Source of the DNA: Streptomyces harbinensis
GTDB lineage: Bacteria; Actinomycetota; Actinomycetes; Streptomycetales; Streptomycetaceae
NCBI RefSeq assembly: GCF_900116145.1
Contig: NZ_FPAB01000003.1
Span: forward strand, 620,184 to 684,183
Length of the DNA stretch: 64,000 nucleotides
Reading direction: 5' to 3'
Shown: positions 8,225 to 16,832 of the stretch, piece after piece
Numbering within the stretch: position 1 is the stretch's first letter
Layout: every line of letters starts with the position of its first letter
Notes under the pieces: generated by a model
Database searches by the model: none
Seen by the model: only the letters and a program-made list of their open reading frames with translations
Told to the model about the DNA's origin: nothing
Translations under genes and position numbers: made by a program

Positions 8225-9750
8225 ACCCCGACGGTGCGGTCGCCGAGGTGGCAGCGGAAGCGGTCCGCGCCGGTGGGCCGGCGGGCGTGGACCGCGGACA
8301 GGACGGCGCTCGGATCGACGGGCGCGCCGGGTCCGTGGTCGATGACGACGGCCAGCCGGGCGCCGGCCCGGGTGCGTACCGTGCAGCGGTCCGGGGCCAG
8401 GATCTGCGCGGCGGTGCGGCATGCCGGGTACTCCGCCAGGGCCAGGGCCGGCCAGTCGGGGGCGCCGGTGGCGGGGCCGCGCCGGTAGAGCAGGGCGGCG
8501 GTCTGGAGCTGCCCGAGGGCGGCCCGGTCGGCGTCGGCCGCGAGGTGGTCGCCGGGCGGGCCGTCGGCCGCCGCCGGGAAGCGGGATACCCGGACCCCGT
8601 CGGGGGTGGGTGCGGTCTCGACGGTGAAGGCGGTCACCGGCTCGGGCGTGGCGCCGGGTTCCGGCAGCGGCACCGGCAGTACGGGCCCTGGCGGCGGGTC
8701 GAGACCCAGCAGCCGGTACAGCTCGGTGCGCAGCAGGTCCAGCGCGCTGCCCCGGGCGGCGAAGGCGGGATCGGCCAGCGGGCGTACGCTGCCGGGCCGG
8801 TGGCCGGCGAGGGCGGCGGCCAGCTGGCCGGGGTACGGGGCGTGCGAGGTCAGCCGGGGTACCTGTGCCAGGAGCTGGGCCATGGGGCTGTCCGGGACCA
8901 GCTCCCGGCCGCCGTCGTACGCGCCGATCAGCGGGCGGTCCAGGGCCGCCGCGTACAGGGCGGTGGAGCCGTGGTCGGTGATCACCAGATCGGCGGCGAT
9001 GAGCGCGGCGCCCCACTCCTCGTACGGGCCGGGGAGCACGAGCCCGGCGCGCAGGGCGGGGGCGAGCCACTGGTGCAGCGCGAAGGCGCCGTGCCGGGCG
9101 CGCGCGTTGGGGTGCAGGACGAGCGCGACCTGGTACGTGTCGTAGGGGAGGGTCGCGGTGAGCCGCTGCGGCAGTTCCGGGTGCCGGGCGAGCAGGGACT
9201 CGGGGCCGAAGGTGGAGGTGAGGACGATCAGGCGCCGGTCGCCGGTGCCCAGGGCGGCGCGGTAGCGGGCGCGGCCGGGCTGGGAGTGGTGGAGGCGTTC
9301 CAGGGTGGGATCGCCGGTGACCTTGGCGGGTGCGGCGGCGGTGGGGCTGGTGCGGGCGAGCCGGGCGAGCTGGCTGGGGTGGGCGAGGGCGTGCAGATCG
9401 GCGAGCGGCCGGCCGGCGTGCAGCAGCTGTCCGGGGTCGAGGCCGGTGGCGGACTCGCGGTCGGCGAGGTGCTTGTTGAATCCGGCGCCGTGCGGCAGGA
9501 GGGCGAGCGGGCCGGGGAGGAGGTGCAGGGCGCCGTTGGGGCTGGCGGCGAGGGCGAGCCGGTGGTGTGCGCCGGTGACGGCCTCGTCCCAGGGGATGGT
9601 GCGGGCACCGGCTCCGTCGAGCGCGGCGAGGGCGTCGGTGTCGTACGCGGAACCCGGGGCGAGGGTGAACAGCGGCGTGACGCGGTGGTCACCGGCGAAG
9701 ACGGGGAGCACGTCGAGCAGCCGGTGCAGCGTCGTCGCCGAGCGGGCCAC
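8206..9750 (-). CDS. GT-B-like glycosyltransferase/CDP-glycerol transferase-like protein; start set by upstream repeat
   Basis: At least 514 aa from GTG 9750, but the frame continues open upstream and encodes THTVLCVARSATTL, which looks like the first beta-strand of a Rossmann domain. The natural start is therefore probably further upstream, across the heptamer repeat. Residues 90-120 (LPGPLALLPHGAGFNKHL) and the C-terminal DHGSTALYAAALDRPLIGA resemble donor-site elements of GT-B and CDP-glycerol glycerophosphotransferase-like enzymes that decorate cell-surface polymers. No start codon lies in this frame between 9751 and the stop at 9958-9960. The well-placed ATG at 9916 is one nucleotide out of frame at the present repeat number. 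The gene lies 3' of the FUSC gene and is probably co-transcribed. Family assignment is moderate; substrate unknown. Confidence 0.65.
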   Translation of the reverse strand: MARSATTLHRLLDVLPVFAGDHRVTPLFTLAPGSAYDTDALAALDGAGARTIPWDEAVTGAHHRLALAASPNGALHLLPGPLALLPHGAGFNKHLADRESATGLDPGQLLHAGRPLADLHALAHPSQLARLARTSPTAAAPAKVTGDPTLERLHHSQPGRARYRAALGTGDRRLIVLTSTFGPESLLARHPELPQRLTATLPYDTYQVALVLHPNARARHGAFALHQWLAPALRAGLVLPGPYEEWGAALIAADLVITDHGSTALYAAALDRPLIGAYDGGRELVPDSPMAQLLAQVPRLTSHAPYPGQLAAALAGHRPGSVRPLADPAFAARGSALDLLRTELYRLLGLDPPPGPVLPVPLPEPGATPEPVTAFTVETAPTPDGVRVSRFPAAADGPPGDHLAADADRAALGQLQTAALLYRRGPATGAPDWPALALAEYPACRTAAQILAPDRCTVRTRAGARLAVVIDHGPGAPVDPSAVLSAVHARRPTGADRFRCHLGDRTVGVQLSPL

Positions 9751-9777
9751 GCACAGGACGGTGTGCGTACCGAGGCC

Positions 9778-9901
9778 GCTGCCCGCTGCCCGCTGCCCGC
9801 TGCCCGCTGCCCGCTGCCCGCTGCCCGCTGCCCGCTGCCCGCTGCCCGCTGCCCGCTGCCCGCTGCCCGCTGCCCGCTGCCCGCTGCCCGCTGCCCGCTG
9901 C
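9778..9901. repeat. Heptanucleotide tandem repeat (GCTGCCC), 17 full copies plus 5 nt
   Basis: Perfect repeats of GCTGCCC from 9778 to 9896 (17 x 7 = 119 nt) followed by GCTGC (9897-9901). On the minus strand it reads GGGCAGC. Translated in any frame it gives the heptapeptide cycle SGQRAAG with no stop codon. It lies between the stop of the FUSC gene (9958) and the recognisable glycosyltransferase sequence, in the 5' part of that gene. The unit length is not a multiple of three, so copy-number change shifts the reading frame. Confidence 0.97.
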
Positions 9902-9913
9902 GCCGGATTCCGC

Positions 9914-9929
9914 CATACCCACCCCCCCT
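9914..9929 (-). promoter_or_regulatory. Ribosome binding site and ATG placed before the heptamer repeat
   Basis: On the minus strand AGGGGGGG (9929-9922) is followed after 5 nt by ATG (9916-9914), 41 nt beyond the FUSC stop. From this ATG the frame reads MAESGAAG, runs through the repeat, and with 17 copies ends at 9689 after 75 codons. Removing one repeat unit or adding two would fuse it to the glycosyltransferase frame (567 aa with 16 copies). A TTG at 9938 would be in frame with 18 copies. Confidence 0.6.
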
Positions 9930-9957
9930 GCGTCCCAAGCGTGGCCGTCCGCGGATT

Positions 9958-11169
9958 TTACCGGGAGCTGCGGACCCGGATCCTGGCCTTGCGGCGCAGC
10001 CGCCGCACCCGTTCGCGGCGCTCGCGCGAGTAGCGGTCCAGCTCCTCCATCACCCGCAGGGACCGCTTCTCCACGTCCAGCTCGTCCAGCATCCGGTCCG
10101 CCTCGGCCAGGATCGAGCCGTGGAACTGCCACTGCCGCGGATGCTCCCGTACCCCGGTGAGCATCAGCTGCGCGAGCCGCTCCCGGCTGGCGCGGCTGGC
10201 CTCCAGTTCGTGCATCAGATTGTCCTCCGCCTCCTCCGCCGCCTCGTTGACCTGGCTGGTGATGAGGGTGGCGAAGCTGTCCACGGCGCGGGCGAGGTTG
10301 GCCAGCAGATCCCGCAGGGCCGGGCCGACCTCCGGGGGGACCAGCGGCTCGCCGGTGCGCCGGGCGGCGATGTCGGCCTGGGAGCGGGACATGGTGCGCA
10401 GGATGACGGCGCACACCTCCAGCGTGTCCAGGCCGGTACGCAGCACGATCCGGGTCAGCAGCCCCTCCTTGACCCGGGGGTTGAGCCGCAGGCTCTCCTC
10501 GGCCTGCCGCAGTGAGGCGTCCACGGTGGTGATGTCCTGGTCGAGCTGCCGGGCCTCGTCCAGCTTCTGCTCGGCCCGGGTGACGGACAGCCGCTGTGTC
10601 TCGGACTGCTCGGCGAGGCGCAGCAGCAGATCGCGCATCCGGGCGGCGAGGTCCTCGATGTCCTCGCCGGCGCTCTGCACCCACACCGGTGGTACGAAGA
10701 TCACGTTGAACAGCAGTCCGACGACGGCGCCGATCAGGGTTTCCGCCACCCGGTCCCAGGCGGTCTCGGCGACCTGGGCCACGCCCAGCACGAGCATGGC
10801 GCTGATGGCCACCTCGGGGACGAACTCGCTCACCCGTACCAGGTGGCCCACGGTGAGCGCGCAGAGGATGAGCAGGCCCAGGCTCCACCAGCTGAGTCCG
10901 ACGATGGCGCTGAAGCCGGCGGCCACGACGACGCCGACCACCACCGAGGTGACCCGGCGGATGCCGCTGGTGATGGTGGCGAAGAGGGTGACCTGGACGA
11001 CGAGCAGGGCGGTCAGCGGGGCGAGCAGCGGGGCGCTGACGTTGGTGAGCCAGAGCGCGGCGATGTAGGAGAGGGTGGCGGCCGTGGCGGACCGCAGGGT
11101 CTGGGCGACCACCGGTTCCCGGCCGCCGCGTTTGGCGAGGTCGACGACTTGCTCGGACAGATCGGGCAC
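9958..11169 (-). CDS. FUSC/aromatic acid exporter (ArAE)-like membrane protein
   Basis: A 403-aa protein from GTG 11169, with AAGGGCGG upstream. The first about 175 residues contain about six hydrophobic helices with the family pattern (LRSATAATLSYIAALWL, PLLAPLTALLVVQVTLFATI, a VPPVWVQ exit). The remaining 225 residues are a charged cytoplasmic region of long helices and coiled coil (EQKLDEARQLDQDITTV). This matches the FUSC/DUF939 arrangement of aromatic-acid or fusaric-acid efflux proteins. The transported compound cannot be read from sequence. It is divergent from the formaldehyde dehydrogenase gene and lies immediately 5' of the repeat-controlled glycosyltransferase. Confidence 0.82.
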   Translation of the reverse strand: MPDLSEQVVDLAKRGGREPVVAQTLRSATAATLSYIAALWLTNVSAPLLAPLTALLVVQVTLFATITSGIRRVTSVVVGVVVAAGFSAIVGLSWWSLGLLILCALTVGHLVRVSEFVPEVAISAMLVLGVAQVAETAWDRVAETLIGAVVGLLFNVIFVPPVWVQSAGEDIEDLAARMRDLLLRLAEQSETQRLSVTRAEQKLDEARQLDQDITTVDASLRQAEESLRLNPRVKEGLLTRIVLRTGLDTLEVCAVILRTMSRSQADIAARRTGEPLVPPEVGPALRDLLANLARAVDSFATLITSQVNEAAEEAEDNLMHELEASRASRERLAQLMLTGVREHPRQWQFHGSILAEADRMLDELDVEKRSLRVMEELDRYSRERRERVRRLRRKARIRVRSSR

Positions 11170-11291
11170 GCTGCCGCCCTTCTGGTGCTTTTCTGCCGCT
11201 CACACCCGTGTGGCTGTACCAGACATAACACCCTAATATGACAAAAGGAATGGCAGCCAGCTGTCGGGGGCCACACAGCAGGGAGGACCCA
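11170..11291 (+). promoter_or_regulatory. Divergent promoter region, FUSC gene / formaldehyde dehydrogenase
   Basis: A 122-bp, locally AT-rich gap between divergent genes. On the plus strand TAATAT at 11234-11239 is a good -10; the -35 is weak. Around it an imperfect dyad GACATA (11222-11227) to TATGAC (11237-11242) could be an operator for a regulator of formaldehyde stress. The promoter call is moderate and the operator call speculative. Confidence 0.4.
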
Positions 11292-12431
11292 GTGAAGGCG
11301 GTTGTGTACCAGGAGCCCTTCTCCGTCGCCGTTCAGGATGTGGACGACGCCCGGATACAGGCGCCGAACGATGCCATCGTCCGGGTGACGACAGCGGCGA
11401 TCTGCGGGTCCGATCTCCATATGTACGAAGGACGCACCGGGGCCGAGCCGGGCATCGTGTTCGGCCACGAGAACATGGGCATCGTCGAGGAGGTCGGCTC
11501 CGGCGTCACCACGGTCAAGAAGGGCGACCGGGTGGTGATGCCGTTCAATGTGGCCTGCGGCTTCTGCAAGAACTGCCTCGCCGGGAAGACCGGCTTCTGC
11601 CTGACGGTCAACAAGGGCTTCGCGGGCGGCGCGTACGGCTATGTCTCGATGGGCCCGTACATGGGCGGCCAGGCCGAGTACCTGCGGGTGCCGTTCGCGG
11701 ACTTCAACTGCCTCCAGCTGCCGATGGGCGAGGAGCACGAGGACGACTTCGCGCTGCTCGCGGACATCTTCCCGACCGGCTACCACGCCACCGAGATGGC
11801 GGAGGTCTCGCCCGGCGAGTCGGTGTGCGTCTTCGGCGCGGGCCCGGTGGGGCTGATGGCGGCCTACTCCGCGCTGCTGCGCGGCGCCGCCACGGTGTTC
11901 GTGGTGGACCGCCAGCCGGACCGGCTGCGGCTGGCCGAGCGCATCGGGGCGATCCCCATCGACTACAGCAAGGGCGACCCGGCCGAGCAGATCAAGGACC
12001 GTACCGGCGGCGAGGGCACCGACAAGGGCATCGACGCGGTGGGCTACCAGGCCACCGTCCGGGAGGGCGAGGAACAGCCCGCGATGGTGCTCAACACGCT
12101 CGTGGAGAGCGTACGGCCGACCGGCATCCTCGGCGTCGTCGGCCTCTACGTCCCCTCCGACCCGGGCGGGCCCTCGGAGAGCGCCCGGCACGGCGAACTG
12201 CTCTTCACCATGGGCCGCTTCTTCGAGAAGGGCCTGCGGATGGGCACCGGGCAGGCCAACGTCAAGGCGTACAACCGGCAGCTGCGCGACATGATCGTCG
12301 CCGGCCGGGCCACCCCGAGTTTCCTGGTCTCGCACCGGCTGCCGCTGCGCGAGGCACCCGAGGCGTACCAGCACTTCGACCAGCGCGACGACGGCTGGAC
12401 CAAGGTGCTGCTCAAGCCCGCCATGGCCTGA
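11292..12431 (+). CDS. fdhA: Glutathione-independent formaldehyde dehydrogenase
   Basis: A 379-aa zinc-dependent, NAD-linked medium-chain dehydrogenase that oxidises formaldehyde without a thiol adduct. GTG 11292 follows GGGAGGA (11281-11287). Catalytic zinc site: ICGSDLHMYEG with GHENMG; structural zinc cysteines in CGFCKNCLAGKTGFC. The family-specific GGAYGYVSMGPYMGGQAEYLR and PTGYHATE follow, and FGAGPVG is the Rossmann NAD site. These features set it apart from mycothiol- or glutathione-dependent enzymes. It is cytoplasmic and detoxifies formaldehyde from C1 and demethylation reactions. It probably has its own promoter and ends in a hairpin. Confidence 0.92.
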   Translation: MKAVVYQEPFSVAVQDVDDARIQAPNDAIVRVTTAAICGSDLHMYEGRTGAEPGIVFGHENMGIVEEVGSGVTTVKKGDRVVMPFNVACGFCKNCLAGKTGFCLTVNKGFAGGAYGYVSMGPYMGGQAEYLRVPFADFNCLQLPMGEEHEDDFALLADIFPTGYHATEMAEVSPGESVCVFGAGPVGLMAAYSALLRGAATVFVVDRQPDRLRLAERIGAIPIDYSKGDPAEQIKDRTGGEGTDKGIDAVGYQATVREGEEQPAMVLNTLVESVRPTGILGVVGLYVPSDPGGPSESARHGELLFTMGRFFEKGLRMGTGQANVKAYNRQLRDMIVAGRATPSFLVSHRLPLREAPEAYQHFDQRDDGWTKVLLKPAMA

Positions 12432-12462
12432 GCCGGCGGCCCCGCCGCGCACCGGCTCCCAC

Positions 12463-12491
12463 GTGCCCCGCCCCCGTCAACGGCGGGGCAC
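12463..12491 (+). terminator. Hairpin after formaldehyde dehydrogenase
   Basis: A 10-bp stem, GTGCCCCGCC (12463-12472) with GGCGGGGCAC (12482-12491), 31 nt after the stop. Confidence 0.7.
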
Positions 12492-12602
12492 CCGCATCCC
12501 CGTACGGGTGAATACCGGGCCGCACGGCACTGCCCGGCACGCCCGGCGGGCAGGTTGGGGGCGGTGAGCGGGGGGCCGATGCCCAGGAGGGGGAGAACGA
12601 CG

Positions 12603-13481
12603 ATGCCGGAGACCACCGATACCGGGCTGCCCGGAGCACCCACACCGCAGGCGGTGGGGGAGTTCTACGACGCGAACAACCGGGTGATCACCGAGATCTA
12701 CGGTGGCAACATGCACTACGGGTACTGGCTGGGCCCGGACGACACCAGCGACTTCGCCACCGCGGGGGACCGCCTCACCGATCTGCTGATCAGCCGGCTG
12801 CGGGCCGGCCCCGGTGACGAGGTGCTCGACCTCGGCTGCGGCACCGGCGGCCCCGGCGTGCGGCTGGCCAAGGCCAGCGGCGCCCGGGTGACCGGCGTCT
12901 CCATCAGCGCCGGTGACGTCGCGCTGGCCGGGGCACGGGCGGAGGCCGAAGGGCTCTCCGGACAGGTCCGTTTCGAACTGGCCGACGCCATGGACCTGCC
13001 CTACCGGGACGCCTCGTTCGACGCCGTGCTCGCCTTCGAATCCATCGTGCACCTCCCCGACCGGGGCGCGGCGCTGGCGGAGATCGCCCGCGTGCTGCGC
13101 CCCGGCGGCCGGCTGGTCCTCACCGACCTGGTGGAGCGCGGCCCGGCCGAGGAGGACGAGCACAAGCGCCGGGCGGTCGCCGAAATGCTGGCCATCTGGC
13201 GCGCCGCACCCATGACCCGCGCCGAGGCGTACCCGGGCCTCGCGGACGCCGCCGGACTCGTCATCGACGAGATCACCGACATCACCGAGCACACCAAGTA
13301 CACCGCCGCCCACATCTACGCCGGGACCCGCGACCATCTGCTGCGGTACGGCGAACTCCCCCCGGACCTGGCCCGCATCCACGCGATGGGCGCCCATGTG
13401 GACTGGGCGGAGTTCACGGCCGCCGAACAGAGCGACGGCATGATCATCGTGGTGGCGCACCGCCCGCCCGGGCTCACATGA
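12603..13481 (+). CDS. Class I SAM-dependent methyltransferase
   Basis: A 292-aa protein. ATG 12603 follows a strong AGGAGGGGG (12582-12590). [16 protein letters not shown] (about residues 76-91) is motif I binding S-adenosylmethionine; [11 protein letters not shown] and [13 protein letters not shown] are motifs II/III. The N-terminal GEFYDANN...NMHYGYW element resembles small-molecule C- or O-methyltransferases of secondary metabolism and sterol/tocopherol-type enzymes. The acceptor is unknown. No biosynthetic cluster surrounds it. Its last 8 nt overlap the convergent alcohol dehydrogenase gene. Confidence 0.85.
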   Translation: MPETTDTGLPGAPTPQAVGEFYDANNRVITEIYGGNMHYGYWLGPDDTSDFATAGDRLTDLLISRLRAGPGDEVLDLGCGTGGPGVRLAKASGARVTGVSISAGDVALAGARAEAEGLSGQVRFELADAMDLPYRDASFDAVLAFESIVHLPDRGAALAEIARVLRPGGRLVLTDLVERGPAEEDEHKRRAVAEMLAIWRAAPMTRAEAYPGLADAAGLVIDEITDITEHTKYTAAHIYAGTRDHLLRYGELPPDLARIHAMGAHVDWAEFTAAEQSDGMIIVVAHRPPGLT

Positions 13482-14502
13482 CCAGGACGGCCGCGCCGTT
13501 GACCCGGTCCGCCGCCAGGTCGTCCAGGGCGCGGTCCGCCTGCTCGAAGGGGTAGGGCGTGACGGTGGTGCGCAGCGCGTGGGCGCGGGCCGCGGCCAGG
13601 AAGGCGCGGCCGTCGTCACGGGTGTTGGCGGTGACGCTGCGCAGCGTGCGTTCGTGGAAGAGGTGGCGCTCGTAGTCCAGCGCGGGGATCCCGGAGAGGT
13701 GGATCCCCGCGATGCTCAGGGTGCCGCCCGCGTCCAGGGCGGTGAGGGCGGTGGGGACCAGATCGCCCACCGGGGCGAACAGGATCGCGGAGTCCAGTGG
13801 CTCGGGCGGGGCGGCGTACGCGTCGGCCGCCGAGGCGGCGCCGAGGTCGAGAGCCAGGCGCCGGGCCGAGGCTGACCGGGTGAGGACATGCACCGTCGCG
13901 CCCTCGGCCAGGGCCACCTGGGCGGTCAGGTGCGCCGAGCCGCCGAAACCGTAGATGCCCAGCCGGCCGTGCGGCGGCAGGTCGGCCCGGCGCAGCGCCC
14001 GGTAGCCGATGATGCCCGCGCACAGCAGCGGGGCCAGCGCCGTATCCGGGTAGCCCTCGGGCAGCGGATAGGCGTAGGCCGCGGGCACGGTGGTGTACTC
14101 GGCGTAGCCGCCGTCCGCGTCCCAGCCGGTGTAGCGGGAGTGCGGGCACAGATTCTCCCGGCCGCCCCGGCAGAACCGGCACCGGCCGCAGGTGTGCCGC
14201 AGCCACGGCACGCCCACCCGCGCGCCCACCGCGTGGCCCGCGGCGCCCGGCCCGGCCGCCACCACCTCGCCGACCACCTCGTGCCCCGGCACCACCGGCG
14301 TCCGGTGCGGCGGCAGCTCCCCGTCCCGGACGTGCAGATCGGTACGGCACACGCCGCACGCCCGTACCCGCACCAGCAGTTCGCCCGCGGCGGGGCGGGG
14401 GACCGGCAGTTCGGCGGGGTCCAGCCGGCCGGGGGTGCGGACCGTCCAGGCGCGCATGGTCGCGGGCGGCGCACCGGGGGTTTCGGCAGTCATGTCCGAC
14501 AA
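13474..14502 (-). CDS. Zinc-dependent alcohol dehydrogenase family protein
   Basis: A 342-aa medium-chain dehydrogenase/reductase. Catalytic zinc ligands are in [10 protein letters not shown] and GHEVVGEV; the four structural cysteines are in [24 protein letters not shown] is the NAD(P) site, with GSAHL in place of the usual GxGGxGH pattern, as in the bacterial AdhA-like subgroup. Translation probably starts at 14502 or at one of several nearby starts, because the first 15 residues are poorly conserved in type. It oxidises or reduces a small alcohol/aldehyde; the substrate is unknown. It is divergent from the VWA operon. Confidence 0.85.
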   Translation of the reverse strand: MSDMTAETPGAPPATMRAWTVRTPGRLDPAELPVPRPAAGELLVRVRACGVCRTDLHVRDGELPPHRTPVVPGHEVVGEVVAAGPGAAGHAVGARVGVPWLRHTCGRCRFCRGGRENLCPHSRYTGWDADGGYAEYTTVPAAYAYPLPEGYPDTALAPLLCAGIIGYRALRRADLPPHGRLGIYGFGGSAHLTAQVALAEGATVHVLTRSASARRLALDLGAASAADAYAAPPEPLDSAILFAPVGDLVPTALTALDAGGTLSIAGIHLSGIPALDYERHLFHERTLRSVTANTRDDGRAFLAAARAHALRTTVTPYPFEQADRALDDLAADRVNGAAVLVM

Positions 14503-14584
14503 GGTAGTGCCGCCCCGGGTGCCGAGGCCCGGAAGCGACCCGCTCGTTTTGAGGTGAGCACCTGACGGTCAATAAGATCCGCCA

Positions 14585-15862
14585 ATGATCATAAGAAAGT
14601 GGTCGGTCGCCCTGAGCGGGCTGCTGACCGTCCTGATGGCGGGCGCCTTCGCGCCCGGCGCGCTCGCCGACGGCGCGGTGACCGAGGGCGAACCGCCGCC
14701 GCCCCGCGTGGAACTCGTCCTCGACGTGAGCGGCTCCATGAGTGAACGCGACATGGCCGGCGGCCAGTCCCGGATCGCCGCCGCACAGCAGGCGTTCAAC
14801 GAGGTGCTCGACGCGATGCCGGAGGAGGTGCACCTCGGCATCCGGACCCTGGGCGCCGGCAACCCCGGCGACGACAAGGTCGCCGGGTGTCTCGACAGCG
14901 ACCAGCTGTACCCCGTGGGGCCGGTGGACCGTCTTGAGGCCAAGACGGCGGTGGCCACGCTCCGCCCCACCACCGGCTTCACCCCGATCGGCCTCGCGCT
15001 GCGCGAGGCCGACAAGGACCTCGGTGACGACCCCGGCACCCGCCGGATCGTGCTCATCACCGACGGCGAGGACTCCTGCGGCCAGCCCGACCCCTGCGTG
15101 GTGGCCCGCGAACTGGCCGCCAAGGGCACCCACCTGGTGGTCGACACCCTCGGCCTGACCCTGGACGACGCCGTGCGCCAGCAGCTGAGCTGCATCGCCG
15201 AGGCCACCGGCGGCACCTACACCGCCGTCCAGGACGCTGACCAGCTCGCCGACCGCATCGGGCAACTCGTCCGGCGCGCCGACGTGCCGGTGGAGAACCC
15301 GGCCGCCGTCGAGGGCGCCACCCAGTGCGCCGACGCCCCGCTGCTGGGCGCCGGCGTCTATATCGACCGCGCCGAGTTCGGCGAGCCCCGCTGGTACCGG
15401 GTGCCGGTGCGCCCCGGCCAGGAACTGCGCGCCTCGGTCAGCGTGGCCGCCGACCGCGCCATGGACCCCGACCACGGCGTGCTGCTGCGCGCGGTGAGCG
15501 AGGAGGGCCAGGAACTGACCCGCGGCACCGGCGCCGGCCACGGCCGCACCGATGTGATGTCCACCGGGCTGCGCTACCCGCTGCCCGAGCCGGAGGAGGG
15601 CGACACCTCCGCGTCGGTCCCGGTCTGCCTCGAGGTCTCCAACTCCTTCTCGGTGCCCGAGGGACAGCCCCGCACCCCGGGTCTGCCGGTGGAGCTGGCC
15701 GTCGACGTGGTGGCCGGCCCCGACAACCCCTCGGACGTGGCGGCCTTCGGGCTCGCCCGGGGCTGGGTGCCGCTGGTGCTGCTGACCGTGGTCGGCCTGG
15801 TCGCCGGTGTGCTGTGGGGCCTGCTGGTCCGGATGGGGATCGCGCTGGGGAGGGCCCACTGA
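14585..15862 (+). CDS. Secreted von Willebrand factor A-domain protein with C-terminal membrane helix
   Basis: A 425-aa protein. -10 TAAGAT (14573-14578) ends 6 nt before ATG and -35 TTGAGG (14549-14554) sits 18 bp upstream, so the mRNA is probably leaderless. Residues 1-28 are a signal peptide. The VWA domain (about 38-225) has an intact metal-ion-dependent adhesion site, DVSGSMS, plus ITDGEDSC. Residues 225-385 are a beta-rich extracellular region. VPLVLLTVVGLVAGVLWGLL near 396-415 is the membrane anchor with a short cytoplasmic tail. The protein probably displays a metal-dependent adhesion or assembly domain outside the membrane. Its TGATG overlap with the next gene implies translational coupling and joint function. 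Confidence 0.82.
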   Translation: MIIRKWSVALSGLLTVLMAGAFAPGALADGAVTEGEPPPPRVELVLDVSGSMSERDMAGGQSRIAAAQQAFNEVLDAMPEEVHLGIRTLGAGNPGDDKVAGCLDSDQLYPVGPVDRLEAKTAVATLRPTTGFTPIGLALREADKDLGDDPGTRRIVLITDGEDSCGQPDPCVVARELAAKGTHLVVDTLGLTLDDAVRQQLSCIAEATGGTYTAVQDADQLADRIGQLVRRADVPVENPAAVEGATQCADAPLLGAGVYIDRAEFGEPRWYRVPVRPGQELRASVSVAADRAMDPDHGVLLRAVSEEGQELTRGTGAGHGRTDVMSTGLRYPLPEPEEGDTSASVPVCLEVSNSFSVPEGQPRTPGLPVELAVDVVAGPDNPSDVAAFGLARGWVPLVLLTVVGLVAGVLWGLLVRMGIALGRAH

Positions 15863-16680
15863 TGCGACAGGGACTGCGACGTACGATCCGGGGCGCGGCG
15901 CTGCTGCCGCTGACCGGACTGCTGCTCGCCGGTGCGGGCACGGCCGTGGCCGACGACGGCGGGCAACAGGAGGCGGGCACCAGCTTCCGGACCGCCACCG
16001 TGATCGCCCAGGACGAGACCGCCACCGCCATGGCCTCCACCGGCGACTACCTGTACTGGACGTTCCCGGCCGGCGCCGGACAGACCGCCACCGCCGAGGC
16101 CACGGTCACCCTGCCGGACGCCGCCGCGCGCAGCGGCCCGGTCACCTGGCAGCTCGACGTGTACGACGGGCTGCGCCGCCGGCAGGCGTGCACCGAGGGG
16201 CAGCAGACGGTGACGGCGGCCGAGACCACCGCCTCCATCGACCTCAGCTGCACCCTGCGCCCGGTCAAGCCCTGGTCCGAGCCGTGGGCGGACGACCCGC
16301 TGCCCGGCGCGTACTATCTGCGGCTGACCGTCGTGGAGTTGCCGGAGCGTGATCTCGGGCTCGGCGTCTCGGCCCAGGTGAGCGTCACCGCCACCGAGTC
16401 GGGCGGGGCGCGGGCGAGCGGCGGCGAACTGTCGGAGCCGCTGATCCCGGCGGCCCGGGCCGGATCCATCGTCGATCTGGAGGCCGACCCGGACGCGGAG
16501 GAGGACGGCGACGACACGGCGACCGGCGTGCAGCCGGTGGCCGTCGCCGAGCCCGAGTCCGGCTGGATGGGCTCGTGGTGGACCGACCGCTGGGTGTGGA
16601 CGGCGGCCGGCGGTGTGCTCGGCGCCATCGCGGGCGTGGCCGGTTATGTGCTGATCCGGCCGCGGCAGCGGGAGAGCTGA
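15862..16680 (+). CDS. Membrane-anchored extracellular protein coupled to the VWA gene
   Basis: A 272-aa protein whose ATG overlaps the VWA stop codon (TGATG), so translation is coupled. Signal peptide at 1-30 (Arg-rich start, LLPLTGLLLAGAGTAVA). A beta-rich extracellular domain resembles the post-VWA part of its partner (TGDYLYWTFPAGAGQT, LDVYDGLRR). There is an acidic linker near 205-222, a Trp-rich stretch MGSWWTDRWVW just outside the membrane, then a final helix GGVLGAIAGVAGYVLI and basic RPRQRES tail. No named domain was recognised. With the VWA protein it probably forms a two-part cell-surface complex; this is inference. Confidence 0.7.
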   Translation: MRQGLRRTIRGAALLPLTGLLLAGAGTAVADDGGQQEAGTSFRTATVIAQDETATAMASTGDYLYWTFPAGAGQTATAEATVTLPDAAARSGPVTWQLDVYDGLRRRQACTEGQQTVTAAETTASIDLSCTLRPVKPWSEPWADDPLPGAYYLRLTVVELPERDLGLGVSAQVSVTATESGGARASGGELSEPLIPAARAGSIVDLEADPDAEEDGDDTATGVQPVAVAEPESGWMGSWWTDRWVWTAAGGVLGAIAGVAGYVLIRPRQRES

Positions 16681-16832
16681 CCCGGCGGCGCATGTTGTGT
16701 ACGGGTCCGGCCGCCGGGGCACGATAGCCTGGCGGCCGGCTCCGTCCCCGGCTGGTCACCTACCGCCACCGCCATCGGTAAGTCCGCCGCGCCGGAGTGC
16801 TGTTGACGGCTGAGGCTGAAGCGGGGGACCGA

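Noticed and set aside
5129..9070. Very long antisense open frame of more than 1300 codons
   Set aside because: Arg/Pro/Ala-rich composition typical of GC-driven shadow frames; it lies opposite well-supported genes (coaE, STAND ATPase). The same applies to the long antisense frames at 2745-5222 and 36923-39223.
9778..9901. Tandem repeat as a CRISPR array or minisatellite without coding context
   Set aside because: The unit is only 7 bp with no spacers; its position inside a translated frame explains it better.
13474..13481. Frameshift or annotation error at the methyltransferase/alcohol dehydrogenase junction
   Set aside because: Both proteins are full length; an 8-nt convergent overlap is normal in this dense genome.
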